Positions 8,854 through 17,504 of a stretch of DNA of 50,950 bases are shown piece after piece. The stretch is taken from contig WBUN01000035.1 of the NCBI GenBank assembly GCA_008933705.1, forward strand, positions 1-50,950. The letters are read 5' to 3'. The notes below the pieces were generated by a model, which saw nothing but the letters and a program-made list of their open reading frames with translations, did not search any database and was not told the DNA's origin. The position numbers and the translations under genes are program-made. The stretch comes from Hyphomicrobiaceae bacterium (lineage in GTDB: Bacteria > Pseudomonadota > Alphaproteobacteria > Rhizobiales > Hyphomicrobiaceae). Position 1 is the stretch's first letter; each line of letters opens with the position of its first letter.

Positions 8854-9022
8854 CTAGGAGGGAGACACCAAGCCACAATGTTACCCTTTTTTATAGACTC
8901 GCGGACCGGCGGCAAGACCGGCGTTAAGCAGCGACGATCGGGGGGATGCCGCTAGCGCCGGTCACGGCACCCTCTCGCAACTCATCCGGGACGCGGTGCC
9001 TCACAGGGAGGATTCGACATCT

Positions 9023-9286
9023 ATGCAAAAGAATAGCGACGAAATCCATTGGGCGAGGACGCGCAGTCTGATGTTTGCGCATCTCTTCGTCTGGTTCATC
9101 TTCGGCTACGTCGTGCACATGTTCGTCGTGCCGCTCAACAAGATCATCATTCCGGTGCTCAACTTCCCGCTCGGCTTCTACATGGCCGCGCAGGGCTCGC
9201 TGATCGTGTTCGTCGTCATGCTGTTCGTGTTTGCCAAACAGCAGGACCGGATCGACCGCGAGCACGGCGTCGCGGAAGACGACTGA
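9023..9286 (+). CDS. DUF4212 sodium/substrate symporter small subunit
   Basis: This is an 87-residue inner-membrane protein with two hydrophobic helices (about residues 17-38 and 52-74) and a charged C-terminus (KQQDRIDREHG). It matches the DUF4212 family, whose genes almost always precede a VC_2705-type sodium/solute symporter, as here. AGGGAGGA (9005-9012) sits at a good distance from the ATG at 9023, which is why that start is preferred over the in-frame one at 8996. The symporter gene follows after 13 nt. Confidence 0.93.
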   Translation: MQKNSDEIHWARTRSLMFAHLFVWFIFGYVVHMFVVPLNKIIIPVLNFPLGFYMAAQGSLIVFVVMLFVFAKQQDRIDREHGVAEDD

Positions 9287-9299
9287 GGGGGATACAATC

Positions 9300-11273
9300 A
9301 TGGCAACGCAAAGCGCCGCATCGTCGGACTTCATCAAGAACCTCGGCCGCATGTACGGCATGTACACCGGCGGGTTCCTGGCTTTCGTCATCTTTCTTGC
9401 GATTCTCGAGCAGGTTGGCGTTCCGAACAGGATACTCGGCTATCTGTTCGTGTTCTTCACGCTCGCCGTGTATGCCATCATCGGCATCGCGTCGCGAACG
9501 GCGCAGGTCTCCGAGTACTATGTGGCCGGGCGCCGCGTGCCGGCCTTCTATAACGGCATGGCGACGGGCGCCGACTGGATGTCGGCGGCGTCGTTCGTGG
9601 GCATGGCGGGCACGCTGTTCCTGGCCGGCTACGACGGCATCGCCTGGGTGCTGGGATGGACCGGCGGCTACGTGCTGGTGTCGATCCTGGTCGGGCCTTA
9701 TCTGCGCAAGTTCGGCGCTTACACGGTGCCGGATTTCATGGCCTTCCGGTTCGGCGGCAACTTCACCCGCTTCCTCGCCGTCATCGTGCTCGTGGCCTGC
9801 TCCTTCACCTACGTTACGGCGCAGGTCTACGGCACGGGCATCATCGCCTCGCGCTTCCTCGGCATGGACTTCACGATTGCGGTCTATGTCGGACTCGCCG
9901 GCATCCTGGTGTGCTCGATGCTCGGCGGCATGCGCGCGGTGACCTGGACGCAGATCGCCCAGTACATCGTGCTGATCGTCGCCTACCTGACGCCGATCGT
10001 GATCCTGTCGACCAAGAAGTACGGCTTTCCGGTCCCGGAGCTCACGTACGGGCAGGCGATCGCCGACATCACGGCGCGCGAGCAGGAGATGTTGAAGACC
10101 GGTCTGGCTACGGCGGCAGCGCTCAAGCCTCACATCGAGCCGTTCGTCACCTACACGCCGCTGAACTTCTTCGGCATCATCTTCTGCATGATGGTCGGCA
10201 CGGCCTCTCTGCCGCACATCCTGATGCGCTACTTCACCACCCCGTCGGTGCGTGAGGCGCGTCAGTCGGTGGCGTGGTCGCTGTTCTTCATCTTCCTGCT
10301 TTACTTCTCGGCGCCTGCCTATGCCGCGTTCTCGAAGCTGGAGGTGTACACGAACATCATCGGCAGCAACGTCAACGCCATCAAACCCTGGCTGTTCACC
10401 TGGGGCGAGCTCGGCCTGATCAAGATCTGCGGTCAGAATGCCGCCAGCCTCGACGCCGTCGCCGCTGCGTGCAAGGCGGTCGCGGGTCATCCGGGTGTCG
10501 TCCGGCTGCAGGACTTCGTGATCAACACGGACGTGATCGTGCTCTCCACCCCGGAGATCGCGGGCCTTCCGTACGTGATCTCGGGTCTCGTGGCGGCCGG
10601 CGGTCTGGCTGCGGCGCTTTCCACAGCCGACGGGCTCCTGCTCGCCATCGCCAACGCGCTGTCGCACGACATCTACTACAAGATGCTCGATCCGAACGCG
10701 CCGACCGTGCGCCGCCTGCTCGTCGCACGCATCCTGCTGGTGGTGGTTGCCGTGGGAGCGGCCTACACGGCCTCGACCAAGCCGTCGGACATCCTGGCCA
10801 TGGTGGGCTGGGCGTTCTCGCTGGCCATGGCGGGCAACTTCCCGGCGCTGGTCATGGGTATCTGGTGGAAGCGTGCGACATCGGCGGGAGCCGTGTTCGG
10901 CATCATTGCCGGCTTCGGCCTCTGCCTCTTCTACCTCGTGGTGACGCGGTACTTCCCGGGCATGGGCGTGAAGTACTTCGGCATGACGTCGCTGCTGAAC
11001 CCGGTCACCGGCGCGCCGCTGGTCGACATCGCCAAGGCCATGGCGTTGCCCAATGCCATGGACAGCTTCCCGACGCTTGCGCATCCTTTGGCCAACAAGG
11101 TCGGCTGGTTCAACCTCAACAACATCAACTGCGGACTGCTGGGCATGCCGCTGGGCTTCCTGGTCATCTACGTGGTGAGCCTGATAACCCGCGAGCCTTC
11201 GGCGGAGATGCAGGCCTACATCGACGAGATCCGCAAGCCACGCGGCAAGACGATCCTCGAAGAAAAGATCTGA
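9300..11273 (+). CDS. VC_2705-family sodium/solute symporter
   Basis: This is a 657-residue polytopic sodium:solute symporter (SSS family) with about 13 membrane helices. The early segment SEYYVAGRRVPAFYNGMA followed by GADWMSAASF is typical of the acetate-permease (ActP-like) branch, as is SGLVAAGGLAAALSTADGLL in the middle. A periplasmic insertion (about residues 375-405) carries two cysteines. The family imports small monocarboxylates; the exact substrate is inferred, not shown. A GAGGGGG element precedes the ATG at 9300. The operon ends at a strong intrinsic terminator. Confidence 0.93.
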   Translation: MATQSAASSDFIKNLGRMYGMYTGGFLAFVIFLAILEQVGVPNRILGYLFVFFTLAVYAIIGIASRTAQVSEYYVAGRRVPAFYNGMATGADWMSAASFVGMAGTLFLAGYDGIAWVLGWTGGYVLVSILVGPYLRKFGAYTVPDFMAFRFGGNFTRFLAVIVLVACSFTYVTAQVYGTGIIASRFLGMDFTIAVYVGLAGILVCSMLGGMRAVTWTQIAQYIVLIVAYLTPIVILSTKKYGFPVPELTYGQAIADITAREQEMLKTGLATAAALKPHIEPFVTYTPLNFFGIIFCMMVGTASLPHILMRYFTTPSVREARQSVAWSLFFIFLLYFSAPAYAAFSKLEVYTNIIGSNVNAIKPWLFTWGELGLIKICGQNAASLDAVAAACKAVAGHPGVVRLQDFVINTDVIVLSTPEIAGLPYVISGLVAAGGLAAALSTADGLLLAIANALSHDIYYKMLDPNAPTVRRLLVARILLVVVAVGAAYTASTKPSDILAMVGWAFSLAMAGNFPALVMGIWWKRATSAGAVFGIIAGFGLCLFYLVVTRYFPGMGVKYFGMTSLLNPVTGAPLVDIAKAMALPNAMDSFPTLAHPLANKVGWFNLNNINCGLLGMPLGFLVIYVVSLITREPSAEMQAYIDEIRKPRGKTILEEKI

Positions 11274-11297
11274 TCGGCAGATCCGCTTCGACCAACG

Positions 11298-11329
11298 GCG
11301 GGGCCCCACGGGGCCCCGCTTCCTTTTTC
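11298..11329 (+). terminator. Rho-independent terminator
   Basis: A perfect 10-bp GC stem (11298-11307 with 11310-11319, loop AC) is followed by a T-rich run TTCCTTTTT (to 11329). It lies 24 nt after the symporter stop codon and should end the DUF4212-symporter transcript. It separates that operon from the small membrane protein genes that follow. Confidence 0.92.
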
Positions 11330-11390
11330 GGCTTGTCCGAAGCACGCGTCCCAGCCATTGTGGCGGCGCAACGGTGGGCACCTGGTGGGC

Positions 11391-11693
11391 ATGGGCGGTT
11401 CTCTTTTCACGTACTGGTACTATCACCTGCCGAACTTCGTTCTGGCGGCGCTGATGTACACGCTGCTGGGCCGCGTCCTGCTCAGCCTGTTCCTCGACCC
11501 GGACTCCTCGAATTACATCTGGCGCTTCTTCTGCCGCGTAACGGATCCCGCCGTCGCAGCGGTGGCGCTCGTCACACCCAAGGCCGCAGCGCCTGTCATA
11601 CTCTGGCTGTTCGGTGTCGTCTGGCTGTTTTGGCTGCGCGTGGCGCTGCACTATGTGCTGTTGGTGCTCGGCGCGGCGCCGCGGATCGGTTGA
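11391..11693 (+). CDS. YggT-like small membrane protein, copy A
   Basis: This 100-residue protein has two hydrophobic helices (about residues 12-32 and 63-90). The segment YTLLGRVLLSLF followed by a PDSSNYIWRF turn and a TDPAV...TP stretch resembles the YggT-family pattern. Function is unknown; YggT proteins have been linked to envelope and osmotic functions. The gene at 12613-12915 encodes a diverged paralogue of identical length (100 residues). The ATG at 11391 follows a weak GGTGGGC site. The partner gene starts 8 nt downstream, suggesting tight coupling. Confidence 0.75.
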   Translation: MGGSLFTYWYYHLPNFVLAALMYTLLGRVLLSLFLDPDSSNYIWRFFCRVTDPAVAAVALVTPKAAAPVILWLFGVVWLFWLRVALHYVLLVLGAAPRIG

Positions 11694-11701
11694 GCTCTCG
11701 C

Positions 11702-12028
11702 ATGGAACGCCACTGGTACTACATCGGCATCGCCTTCTTCGGCATGATCAACGGCATCTTCAACCAGCTCTGGCTGGTGTTCGCGCTGATCTACACCTCC
11801 TATCTGGCGGGGCCGCTGTTCTTTGGCAGCGTGCCGCTGACCCTGATCTTTGCGTCGCTGATGGTCTCCACCCTCACCATCATCCTCGGTGGGATTCCTG
11901 CGGCGCTCTACGAGCGCTACGTGGGAGCCAAGGACGATTCCACCGAGGTCTCCCTGTGGATTTGGCTGGCCGGCACGGCCATTCTTGCCGTTCCCGCCAT
12001 CGGCAACTTCTTGAAAATAGGCCTCTAA
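11702..12028 (+). CDS. Small membrane protein, partner of YggT-like protein, copy A
   Basis: This 108-residue protein has three likely membrane helices. The segment GGIPAALYERYVG lies in the cytosolic or loop part before the last helix. I do not recognise a named family. The product of 12921-13274 shares the GGIPAALYE core, the flanking S-L-W/A-IWL stretch and the overall helix layout, so the two are paralogues. It begins 8 nt after the YggT-like gene with a GAGCTC element upstream. The repeated pairing suggests that the two products work together in the inner membrane. Confidence 0.75.
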   Translation: MERHWYYIGIAFFGMINGIFNQLWLVFALIYTSYLAGPLFFGSVPLTLIFASLMVSTLTIILGGIPAALYERYVGAKDDSTEVSLWIWLAGTAILAVPAIGNFLKIGL

Positions 12029-12124
12029 AGAGCTTCCCACGCGAACGTGAATACAGCTTTCCGGAATCGGACTAAATTCCTCCGGAGTATCGCGCTCATT
12101 GATCTGCCACCGGGGGTCAATGCC

Positions 12125-12493
12125 GTGGAAGAGATGCGACGTATCGCCTTCGAGACTGTGCTGCGAGCCTGCAGCTTTGGGTCGCTCGCCATCTTCTGCT
12201 TCATGATCGGGCTGTCCTTCAATCCGCTTGTCGCCTTTCAGACGGGCGGCGCCCTGACGATGCTGATGACGGGCATCCTGATGTTGAAGTTCTACGAGGC
12301 ACGCACCAAGAACCACCGCCGCACCGAGATGTGGCTGTATCTGCCGAAGGAAGCGCGCCCGCCGGAAGCCGCCGCACAGCGCCTGACCGCCACCATCATG
12401 CGCGAAACCTATCTCTCCTTCGCCCTGTGGACGTCGGCGATCTCCATCTTCATGTGGGCGATCGCCCTTCTTTTCTCGCTCAGCGTCGAGTAG
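12125..12493 (+). CDS. Small two-helix membrane protein
   Basis: The product (122 residues from the GTG at 12125) has hydrophobic stretches at about residues 14-58 and 95-118 with a basic, Glu-rich middle (EARTKNHRRTEMW). No family is recognised. Start choice is uncertain. GTG 12125 has GGGGG nine bases upstream. ATG 12134 is only just downstream of a GGAAGAG. GTG 12047 would add a less protein-like N-terminus over bases that look intergenic. The gene lies between the two copies of the YggT-like/partner module, all on the same strand. Confidence 0.65.
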   Translation: MEEMRRIAFETVLRACSFGSLAIFCFMIGLSFNPLVAFQTGGALTMLMTGILMLKFYEARTKNHRRTEMWLYLPKEARPPEAAAQRLTATIMRETYLSFALWTSAISIFMWAIALLFSLSVE

Positions 12494-12612
12494 GTGGGCG
12501 CGCCGAGGCGCCGATCACGCGGCGATCGGCATCGGCCTTGCGCGCGGCCGCTCTTTGGCGCACAACAGGCAGCCGCCGGGGGGCGGCACAGAAAAAAACG
12601 CCGAGCGGATCG

Positions 12613-12915
12613 ATGATGCACAGCGCGAGCAGCTTTGCGCATTGGCATTTTCAGGTGCCCAATCTCATCTTCATCGCCATGATCTATCTGCTGCTGCTCC
12701 GCCTCCTGCTGTTGCCGGCGCTCGCTCCCGACAACATCGTAATGCGCCTCGTGCGGGCAGCGACCGCGCCTGTCTTCAAGCCGGTCGCCTTCCTGACGCC
12801 CCGCGCCGTCCCCAACGCCATCGTCATCCTGCTGGTGATCGCCTGGCTGCTGGTGTTGCGCATCCTGCTGGCCTTTGGCGCAACGGCCGCCGGCGTGCGC
12901 CCCGCATTGAGCTGA
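12613..12915 (+). CDS. YggT-like small membrane protein, copy B
   Basis: This 100-residue paralogue of the protein at 11391-11693 has the same layout: an aromatic N-terminus with VPNLIF (copy A has LPNFVL), a first helix with LLLLRLLLLP, a short hydrophilic APDN turn, VRAATAPVFKP, then a second helix. Start is set at the tandem ATG codons 12613/12616. Copy-A-like coupling is kept: the partner gene begins 5 nt after its stop. Function is unknown, as for copy A. Confidence 0.75.
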   Translation: MMHSASSFAHWHFQVPNLIFIAMIYLLLLRLLLLPALAPDNIVMRLVRAATAPVFKPVAFLTPRAVPNAIVILLVIAWLLVLRILLAFGATAAGVRPALS

Positions 12916-12920
12916 CCCGC

Positions 12921-13274
12921 GTGACCGAGCCCCGCCCCTATTGGCGAACTCTGATCGAGCGCGACGTCTGGCTCGTCGCGATCGGGGCCCTCGCCATCTT
13001 CAACGGCATGGACATCTCGCCGCTGTTCGACCCGGTGCTGTTCTTCATCCGGCCGGTGACGCGGGCGTTCTTCCTGTCGAGCCCGATCGTCCTGTCCTAT
13101 TTGACGTCGGTGCTGATCTCGCTCATGACGCTGTCGGTCGGCGGCATTCCCGCCGCTCTCTACGAGCATCTCCGGGGGCAGCGGGAGAGCAGCCCGGTCT
13201 CGCTCGCCATCTGGCTCGTTGCGACCGTGCTGATAACGCTTCCCGCCATCATGAAGGTCCTGGGCGAGGAATGA
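12921..13274 (+). CDS. Small membrane protein, partner of YggT-like protein, copy B
   Basis: This 117-residue membrane protein starts at the GTG at 12921 (MTEPRPYWRTLIE). It has three likely helices and the same GGIPAALYE core as the product of 11702-12028, followed by SPVSLAIWLVATV. Compared with copy A it has a longer basic N-terminus and ends KVLGEE instead of FLKIGL. The tandem arrangement, equal gene order and tight spacing indicate an old duplication of a two-gene unit. It is convergent with the TPR lipoprotein gene (16-nt gap). Confidence 0.75.
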   Translation: MTEPRPYWRTLIERDVWLVAIGALAIFNGMDISPLFDPVLFFIRPVTRAFFLSSPIVLSYLTSVLISLMTLSVGGIPAALYEHLRGQRESSPVSLAIWLVATVLITLPAIMKVLGEE

Positions 13275-13290
13275 AGGCTGCGCCGCCGCC

Positions 13291-14247
13291 TCAGCGCGCG
13301 GGCGCGTTGGGCGCTTCGGCTACCTGCGTGGTCCATCCCGAACCCTCGCTGGTACGCGCTGCCGCCATGGCCCCCTTGAGCTCGGGCTGCTGCGGCCTGA
13401 CCCCCAACGCAAGCTTCGCCTCGGCATGCGCGGCCGGCGTCATGGGCTTCGGCTCCAGCTTCACGATGCGTTGCAGGTAGTCGATGCTGGCCGACGCGGT
13501 GTCAGGAGGGAGGGTCCGCCCTGCCGTCAGCTTGGCCTCGTCGTATTTGCCTTGCAGGCCCAACACGAGGGCCAGGTTCTGGTTCACGCGCTCTTCGAAG
13601 CCGCCGGCCGCGACCGCCTTCTTGAGCAGGGGCTCGGCCTTGTCGGCGTGGCCGTCGAGGGCCTGGGCGAGCGCCAGATTGTTGAGGATCGAAGCCTGAT
13701 TGGGGGCGAGCGCCAGCGCCCGCTCGTACAGCGGAATGGCTTCGCGATACTTGCCCTGCTTGGCATAGACGGTGCCGCGGGCCGAGATGACGCGCCAATC
13801 CGGGTTGGCCGGGTCGTCGGCCTGCTCGAGCACCTTCTGGGCAAGGGCCACCTGCTCGAACTCGAGCGCGAGCCGGCCGTATTCGCCATTGATGCCGCGA
13901 TGGGTGCCATGCACTGCGGAGGCCTGCTGGAGGACGGCGAAGGCGTGCTGCTTCTCGCCCATCGCCTTGAGATTGCGCGCATAGTTCAGCGCCGTCTGGG
14001 CATCGCGCGGGTCGGCGGCATAGGCCTTGCCCCAGTATTCCGTCGCCTTCTGCAGCTCGCTGCGGCCATCGGTGGGCGGTGTAACGCTCGCCGTCGTGGC
14101 AGGCTTCTGCTTGGCGGCGAACTGGGTCGGCCCCGTCCCGAGCTGGGCACCGCAGGCCGCAAACATGAGGCTCGCGCCCGTGATCGCGAGCGCCCTCGCC
14201 AAGCCGCGCGCAGCGCCCGCCGCGCCGCGTGAAATTCCCTGCGCCAT
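13291..14247 (-). CDS. TPR-repeat lipoprotein, TadD-like
   Basis: This 318-residue envelope protein has a lipoprotein-type N-terminus: a hydrophobic stretch ending ASLMFAACG gives a plausible lipobox cysteine. Tandem tetratricopeptide repeats follow (ALNYARNLKAMGE; YREAIPLYERALALAPNQ; NNLALAQALDGHADKA). This matches the TadD family of Flp/Tad pilus assembly lipoproteins. No other tad genes are visible here, so a pilus role is not supported by context. ATG 14247 follows GGTGGAG; GTG 14262 is an alternative start. Confidence 0.82.
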   Translation of the reverse strand: MAQGISRGAAGAARGLARALAITGASLMFAACGAQLGTGPTQFAAKQKPATTASVTPPTDGRSELQKATEYWGKAYAADPRDAQTALNYARNLKAMGEKQHAFAVLQQASAVHGTHRGINGEYGRLALEFEQVALAQKVLEQADDPANPDWRVISARGTVYAKQGKYREAIPLYERALALAPNQASILNNLALAQALDGHADKAEPLLKKAVAAGGFEERVNQNLALVLGLQGKYDEAKLTAGRTLPPDTASASIDYLQRIVKLEPKPMTPAAHAEAKLALGVRPQQPELKGAMAAARTSEGSGWTTQVAEAPNAPAR

Positions 14248-14357
14248 TGCTCCACCCCGCACCGAGTCGTTGCGCGTGATTCGCGCAAACGTAAGCTTGT
14301 GGGGCAGCGGTCAATAATGTCTTAACCTGTGGCCACGAAACCGCAGGGGGCTGGTCG

Positions 14358-15011
14358 TTACCCTTTCGCTTGCGCCTCCGCGCGGGCTCCCTTCTCCCAC
14401 TCGGCCATGGCAGGCAGCGCAAACAGGGCATCGACATAGGCCTGTGCGGTGCCGTCATCGCCATAGGCCGAAAGATCCGGCAGATAGGTCCGAAACCGTG
14501 AGGCCACCGGCGCATACATGGCGTCCGCGGCGCAGAACCCGCCGAACAGGAAGGGGCCACCCGTCCCGAACCTGCGCCGACAGTCGCGCCACAGGGCAAC
14601 GATGCGCCGCACATCGGCCTCGGTTGCGACGTCGATGTCGGCTCTCGGCGTGCGGGCAACGAAGTCCATGGAGCAATTCTGGCGCAAGGGCGCGAAGCCC
14701 GAGTGCATCTCGGCCGATACCGACCTCGCCATCGCCCGTGCACGCGGGTCCTTCGGCCACAAGCCTGCTTCGGGATGCGCGTCTGCCAGGTATTCGAGAA
14801 TGGCCAGGCTGTCCCAGATCACCTCCCCGTTGGCCAGCAGGGCCGGCACCTTGCCGGAGGGCGAATACCGCAGGATCTGCGCCTTCACATCGGGGTCGCG
14901 GAGGTTGACGCAGATCTCGCCGAAGGGAATGCCAGCCTGCTTCAGGGCGATCCACGGCCGCAGGCTCCAGCTCGACGTGTTCTTGTTTCCGATCACAAGC
15001 CGATAGGTCAT
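14358..15011 (-). CDS. Glutathione S-transferase family protein
   Basis: This 217-residue soluble enzyme has an N-terminal thioredoxin-like domain (MTYRLVIGNKNTSSWSLRPW, with serines in the catalytic region; SGKVPALLANGEVIWDSLAI is the cis-Pro/Glu-Ser glutathione-site segment) and an all-helical C-terminal domain. It would conjugate or reduce electrophiles with glutathione; the substrate is unknown. The ATG at 15011 has GGGGGA upstream. It is divergent from the aminopeptidase gene. Confidence 0.9.
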   Translation of the reverse strand: MTYRLVIGNKNTSSWSLRPWIALKQAGIPFGEICVNLRDPDVKAQILRYSPSGKVPALLANGEVIWDSLAILEYLADAHPEAGLWPKDPRARAMARSVSAEMHSGFAPLRQNCSMDFVARTPRADIDVATEADVRRIVALWRDCRRRFGTGGPFLFGGFCAADAMYAPVASRFRTYLPDLSAYGDDGTAQAYVDALFALPAMAEWEKGARAEAQAKG

Positions 15012-15149
15012 TGGCCATCCCCCGCGGGCAACGTGCAAAGGCCCCCGCGCCATCGGCGATTGTCTTTCGCCCGCGCGCTGCCGATAATGCCGGGGCAACA
15101 ACGCCTTATCCGGCATCCCCCTGCGAACCCTGTTTTGAACAAATCCCCC

Positions 15150-16586
15150 ATGACGGCAAGCGAAAAGACTGACCCTTCCATCGCACAGATTTCCGTGCTC
15201 GCAGAGGCCGACGCCGAGGCGAAGTCCATTCCGATCTGGTTCGCGCGCGATGCCGATTGGATGCGCATGGCGCCGATCACGGAGGCGCAGAAAGCCTGGC
15301 TTGCCGCGCAAGGCTTCAAAGGCAACGGGAAGAAGCATTTCGCTCTACCCGGTGCCGACGGATCGGTGGCCGGAGTCGTCCTCGGCCTCGGCGAGCAGCG
15401 CGCAGGGGATCCGATGGACCGCAAAGAGCTTGCCGTTGGCCTGTTGCCCGGCCTGCTCCCGCCCGGCCGCTACCGGCTTGCCGACGAATGCGAGCATGCG
15501 GAGCTGGCTGCGGTTGCCTGGGGCCTCGGCGCCTATCGCTTCCGCCGCTACAAAACCTCGAACGGCGAGCAGCCGGCTTGCCAGCTCGATGCGCCGCGCG
15601 GCGCCGATCGGGCGTGTGCGCTCTCCATCATCGAGGCGGTGTGGCTCGCCCGCGATCTGATCAACACGCCGGCCAACGACCTGGGCCCAGGGGAGCTCGA
15701 GCAAGCCGCGCGTCAGCTCGCCGAGCGGCATGGCGCGGCGGTCGCCAGCATCGTCGGCGACGACCTGCTCGCCCACAATTTTCCGATGATCCACGCGGTC
15801 GGACGCGCCAGCACCCGTGCGCCGCGGCTGATCGATCTGACCTGGGGCCGAGGGGACGCGGAGCGCATTACGCTGGTCGGCAAGGGCATCTGCTTCGATA
15901 CGGGCGGGCTCGACATCAAGCCGTCCGCGGCCATGCTGATCATGAAGAAGGACATGGGGGGTGCGGCCACGGCCTTGGCACTCGGCCACATGATCATGAG
16001 CGCCCGGCTGGACGTGCGCCTGCGCATCCTCATTCCGGCCGCCGAGAACAGCATATCGGGCAATGCCTTCCGCCCCGGCGACGTGCTGAAGAGCCGTGCC
16101 GGCAAGACGGTGGAGATCGGCAACACCGACGCGGAGGGCCGGCTCGTCCTGGCCGACGCCTTGGCGCTGGCGGACGAGGAGCGGCCCGGCACGCTGATGA
16201 GCTTCGCCACCTTGACCGGCGCCGCACGTGTGGCCCTCGGACCTGAGCTGCCGCCGTTCTATACCGATGACGACGCGTTCGCTGCGCTGATCGCGGCTGC
16301 CGGCAACCGTGTCGGCGACCCGGTCTGGCGCATGCCGTTCTGGGCCGGCTACGAATCCAACCTCGACAGTCCGGTTGCCGACATGAACAACGTGTCCGAA
16401 GGGCCCTTTGCGGGCTCCGTGACGGCGGCGCTGTTCCTGCGCCGGTTCGTCAGGCAGGCCGGCCGCTTCGCGCATTTCGACATTTACGGCTGGCGGCCTG
16501 CGCCCAAGCCGCTCGGGCCAAAGGGCGGAGAGCCGCACGCCGCGCGCGCGCTGTTCGACGTGCTGCGCCACATGCACCAGCGCTGA
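15150..16586 (+). CDS. M17 leucyl aminopeptidase family protein
   Basis: This 478-residue cytosolic metallo-aminopeptidase releases N-terminal residues from peptides, usually as a hexamer with two divalent metals. The M17 signature NTDAEGRLVLADAL is intact, as is the upstream GKGICFDTGGLDIKPS with metal- and bicarbonate-site residues (K, D) followed by MKKDMGGAA. The N-terminal domain is diverged from PepA, as in many alphaproteobacterial PepB-like forms. The ATG at 15150 lies 16 nt after an AACCCTG stretch with a weak ribosome-binding site. The NlpC/P60 gene follows after 6 nt, suggesting an operon for peptide turnover. Confidence 0.92.
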   Translation: MTASEKTDPSIAQISVLAEADAEAKSIPIWFARDADWMRMAPITEAQKAWLAAQGFKGNGKKHFALPGADGSVAGVVLGLGEQRAGDPMDRKELAVGLLPGLLPPGRYRLADECEHAELAAVAWGLGAYRFRRYKTSNGEQPACQLDAPRGADRACALSIIEAVWLARDLINTPANDLGPGELEQAARQLAERHGAAVASIVGDDLLAHNFPMIHAVGRASTRAPRLIDLTWGRGDAERITLVGKGICFDTGGLDIKPSAAMLIMKKDMGGAATALALGHMIMSARLDVRLRILIPAAENSISGNAFRPGDVLKSRAGKTVEIGNTDAEGRLVLADALALADEERPGTLMSFATLTGAARVALGPELPPFYTDDDAFAALIAAAGNRVGDPVWRMPFWAGYESNLDSPVADMNNVSEGPFAGSVTAALFLRRFVRQAGRFAHFDIYGWRPAPKPLGPKGGEPHAARALFDVLRHMHQR

Positions 16587-16592
16587 GGAGGC

Positions 16593-17504
16593 ATGCAGCA
16601 TAGCCCCGTGAGCACACACACCCTTGACCCACGCCGGCATGCCTATCGCGACGATCTCGCGGCCGAGCCTCTGCGCGGCCGCGTCTCGGCGCCCCGCTAT
16701 GCGGCAGGCGAGGTGCGCCAGGTGGTGCACGCTTCCGCGCCCCTGCGCGGGCGCCCCGATGTTCGCGCGGGTTGGACCACCGAGGTGCTTTTCGGCGAGC
16801 GTGTGACCGTCTTCGATCAGGACGACTACTGGGCTTGGGTGCAGCTCGAGCGGGACGGGTATGTCGGCTATCTGCACCCGGCGGCATTGTCGGCGGAGGT
16901 GCGGCCTATCACGCATCACGTGAAAGCGCTCGGCACCTTTCTGTATCCGGAAGCCGACATCAAATCGCCGCCGTGGATGCACGTCAGCATCAATTCGGGT
17001 CTGTGTGTCAGCGAGACGGGTCAGGCTTTCTCGAAGCTGGCTGACGGCAGCTTCGTGCCGTCGCGGCACATCGTCGAGCACGGCCGTTTTGCTGCCGACT
17101 TCGTGTCCGTTGCCGAGCGCTTCCTCGGCGTGCCCTATCTGTGGGGCGGCAAGACCCGGTTGGGCGTGGATTGCTCCGGCCTTCTCCAGCTTGCCATGCA
17201 CGCTGCCGGGCTCGACTGCCCCCGCGACAGCGACATGCAGCAGGCGGAGCTCGGCGGCGAGGTCGCGCTGGCACAGGACCTGAGCGGACTTGCACGCGGC
17301 GACCTCCTATTCTGGAAGGGCCACGTCGGCATCATGACGGACGCGTTCATGCTGCTGCATGCCAATGCCCATCACATGGCCGTCGTGTGCGAGCCGCTGA
17401 AGAGCGCTGTCGATCGCATCGAGCGCGGCGGCTCGCTCATTGCCGCGCTCAAACGGCTACCACCCAAGGCTGCCGCAGAAGCGCAGAGCGGGAGGCGAAC
17501 GTGA
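16593..17504 (+). CDS. NlpC/P60 family peptidase (C40)
   Basis: This 303-residue cysteine peptidase is of the type that cleaves gamma-D-Glu-diaminopimelate bonds in murein peptides. A bacterial SH3-like segment (about residues 40-100) and a linker precede the catalytic NlpC/P60 domain (~165-285). The catalytic cysteine is C194 in VDCSGLL and the histidine is H244 in KGHVGI; further histidines lie at HANAHH (256-261). No signal peptide is seen, so a cytoplasmic role in recycling murein peptides is plausible, fitting the preceding aminopeptidase gene. GAGGAGG overlaps the aminopeptidase stop just upstream of the ATG. The next gene overlaps by GTGA. Confidence 0.92.
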   Translation: MQHSPVSTHTLDPRRHAYRDDLAAEPLRGRVSAPRYAAGEVRQVVHASAPLRGRPDVRAGWTTEVLFGERVTVFDQDDYWAWVQLERDGYVGYLHPAALSAEVRPITHHVKALGTFLYPEADIKSPPWMHVSINSGLCVSETGQAFSKLADGSFVPSRHIVEHGRFAADFVSVAERFLGVPYLWGGKTRLGVDCSGLLQLAMHAAGLDCPRDSDMQQAELGGEVALAQDLSGLARGDLLFWKGHVGIMTDAFMLLHANAHHMAVVCEPLKSAVDRIERGGSLIAALKRLPPKAAAEAQSGRRT

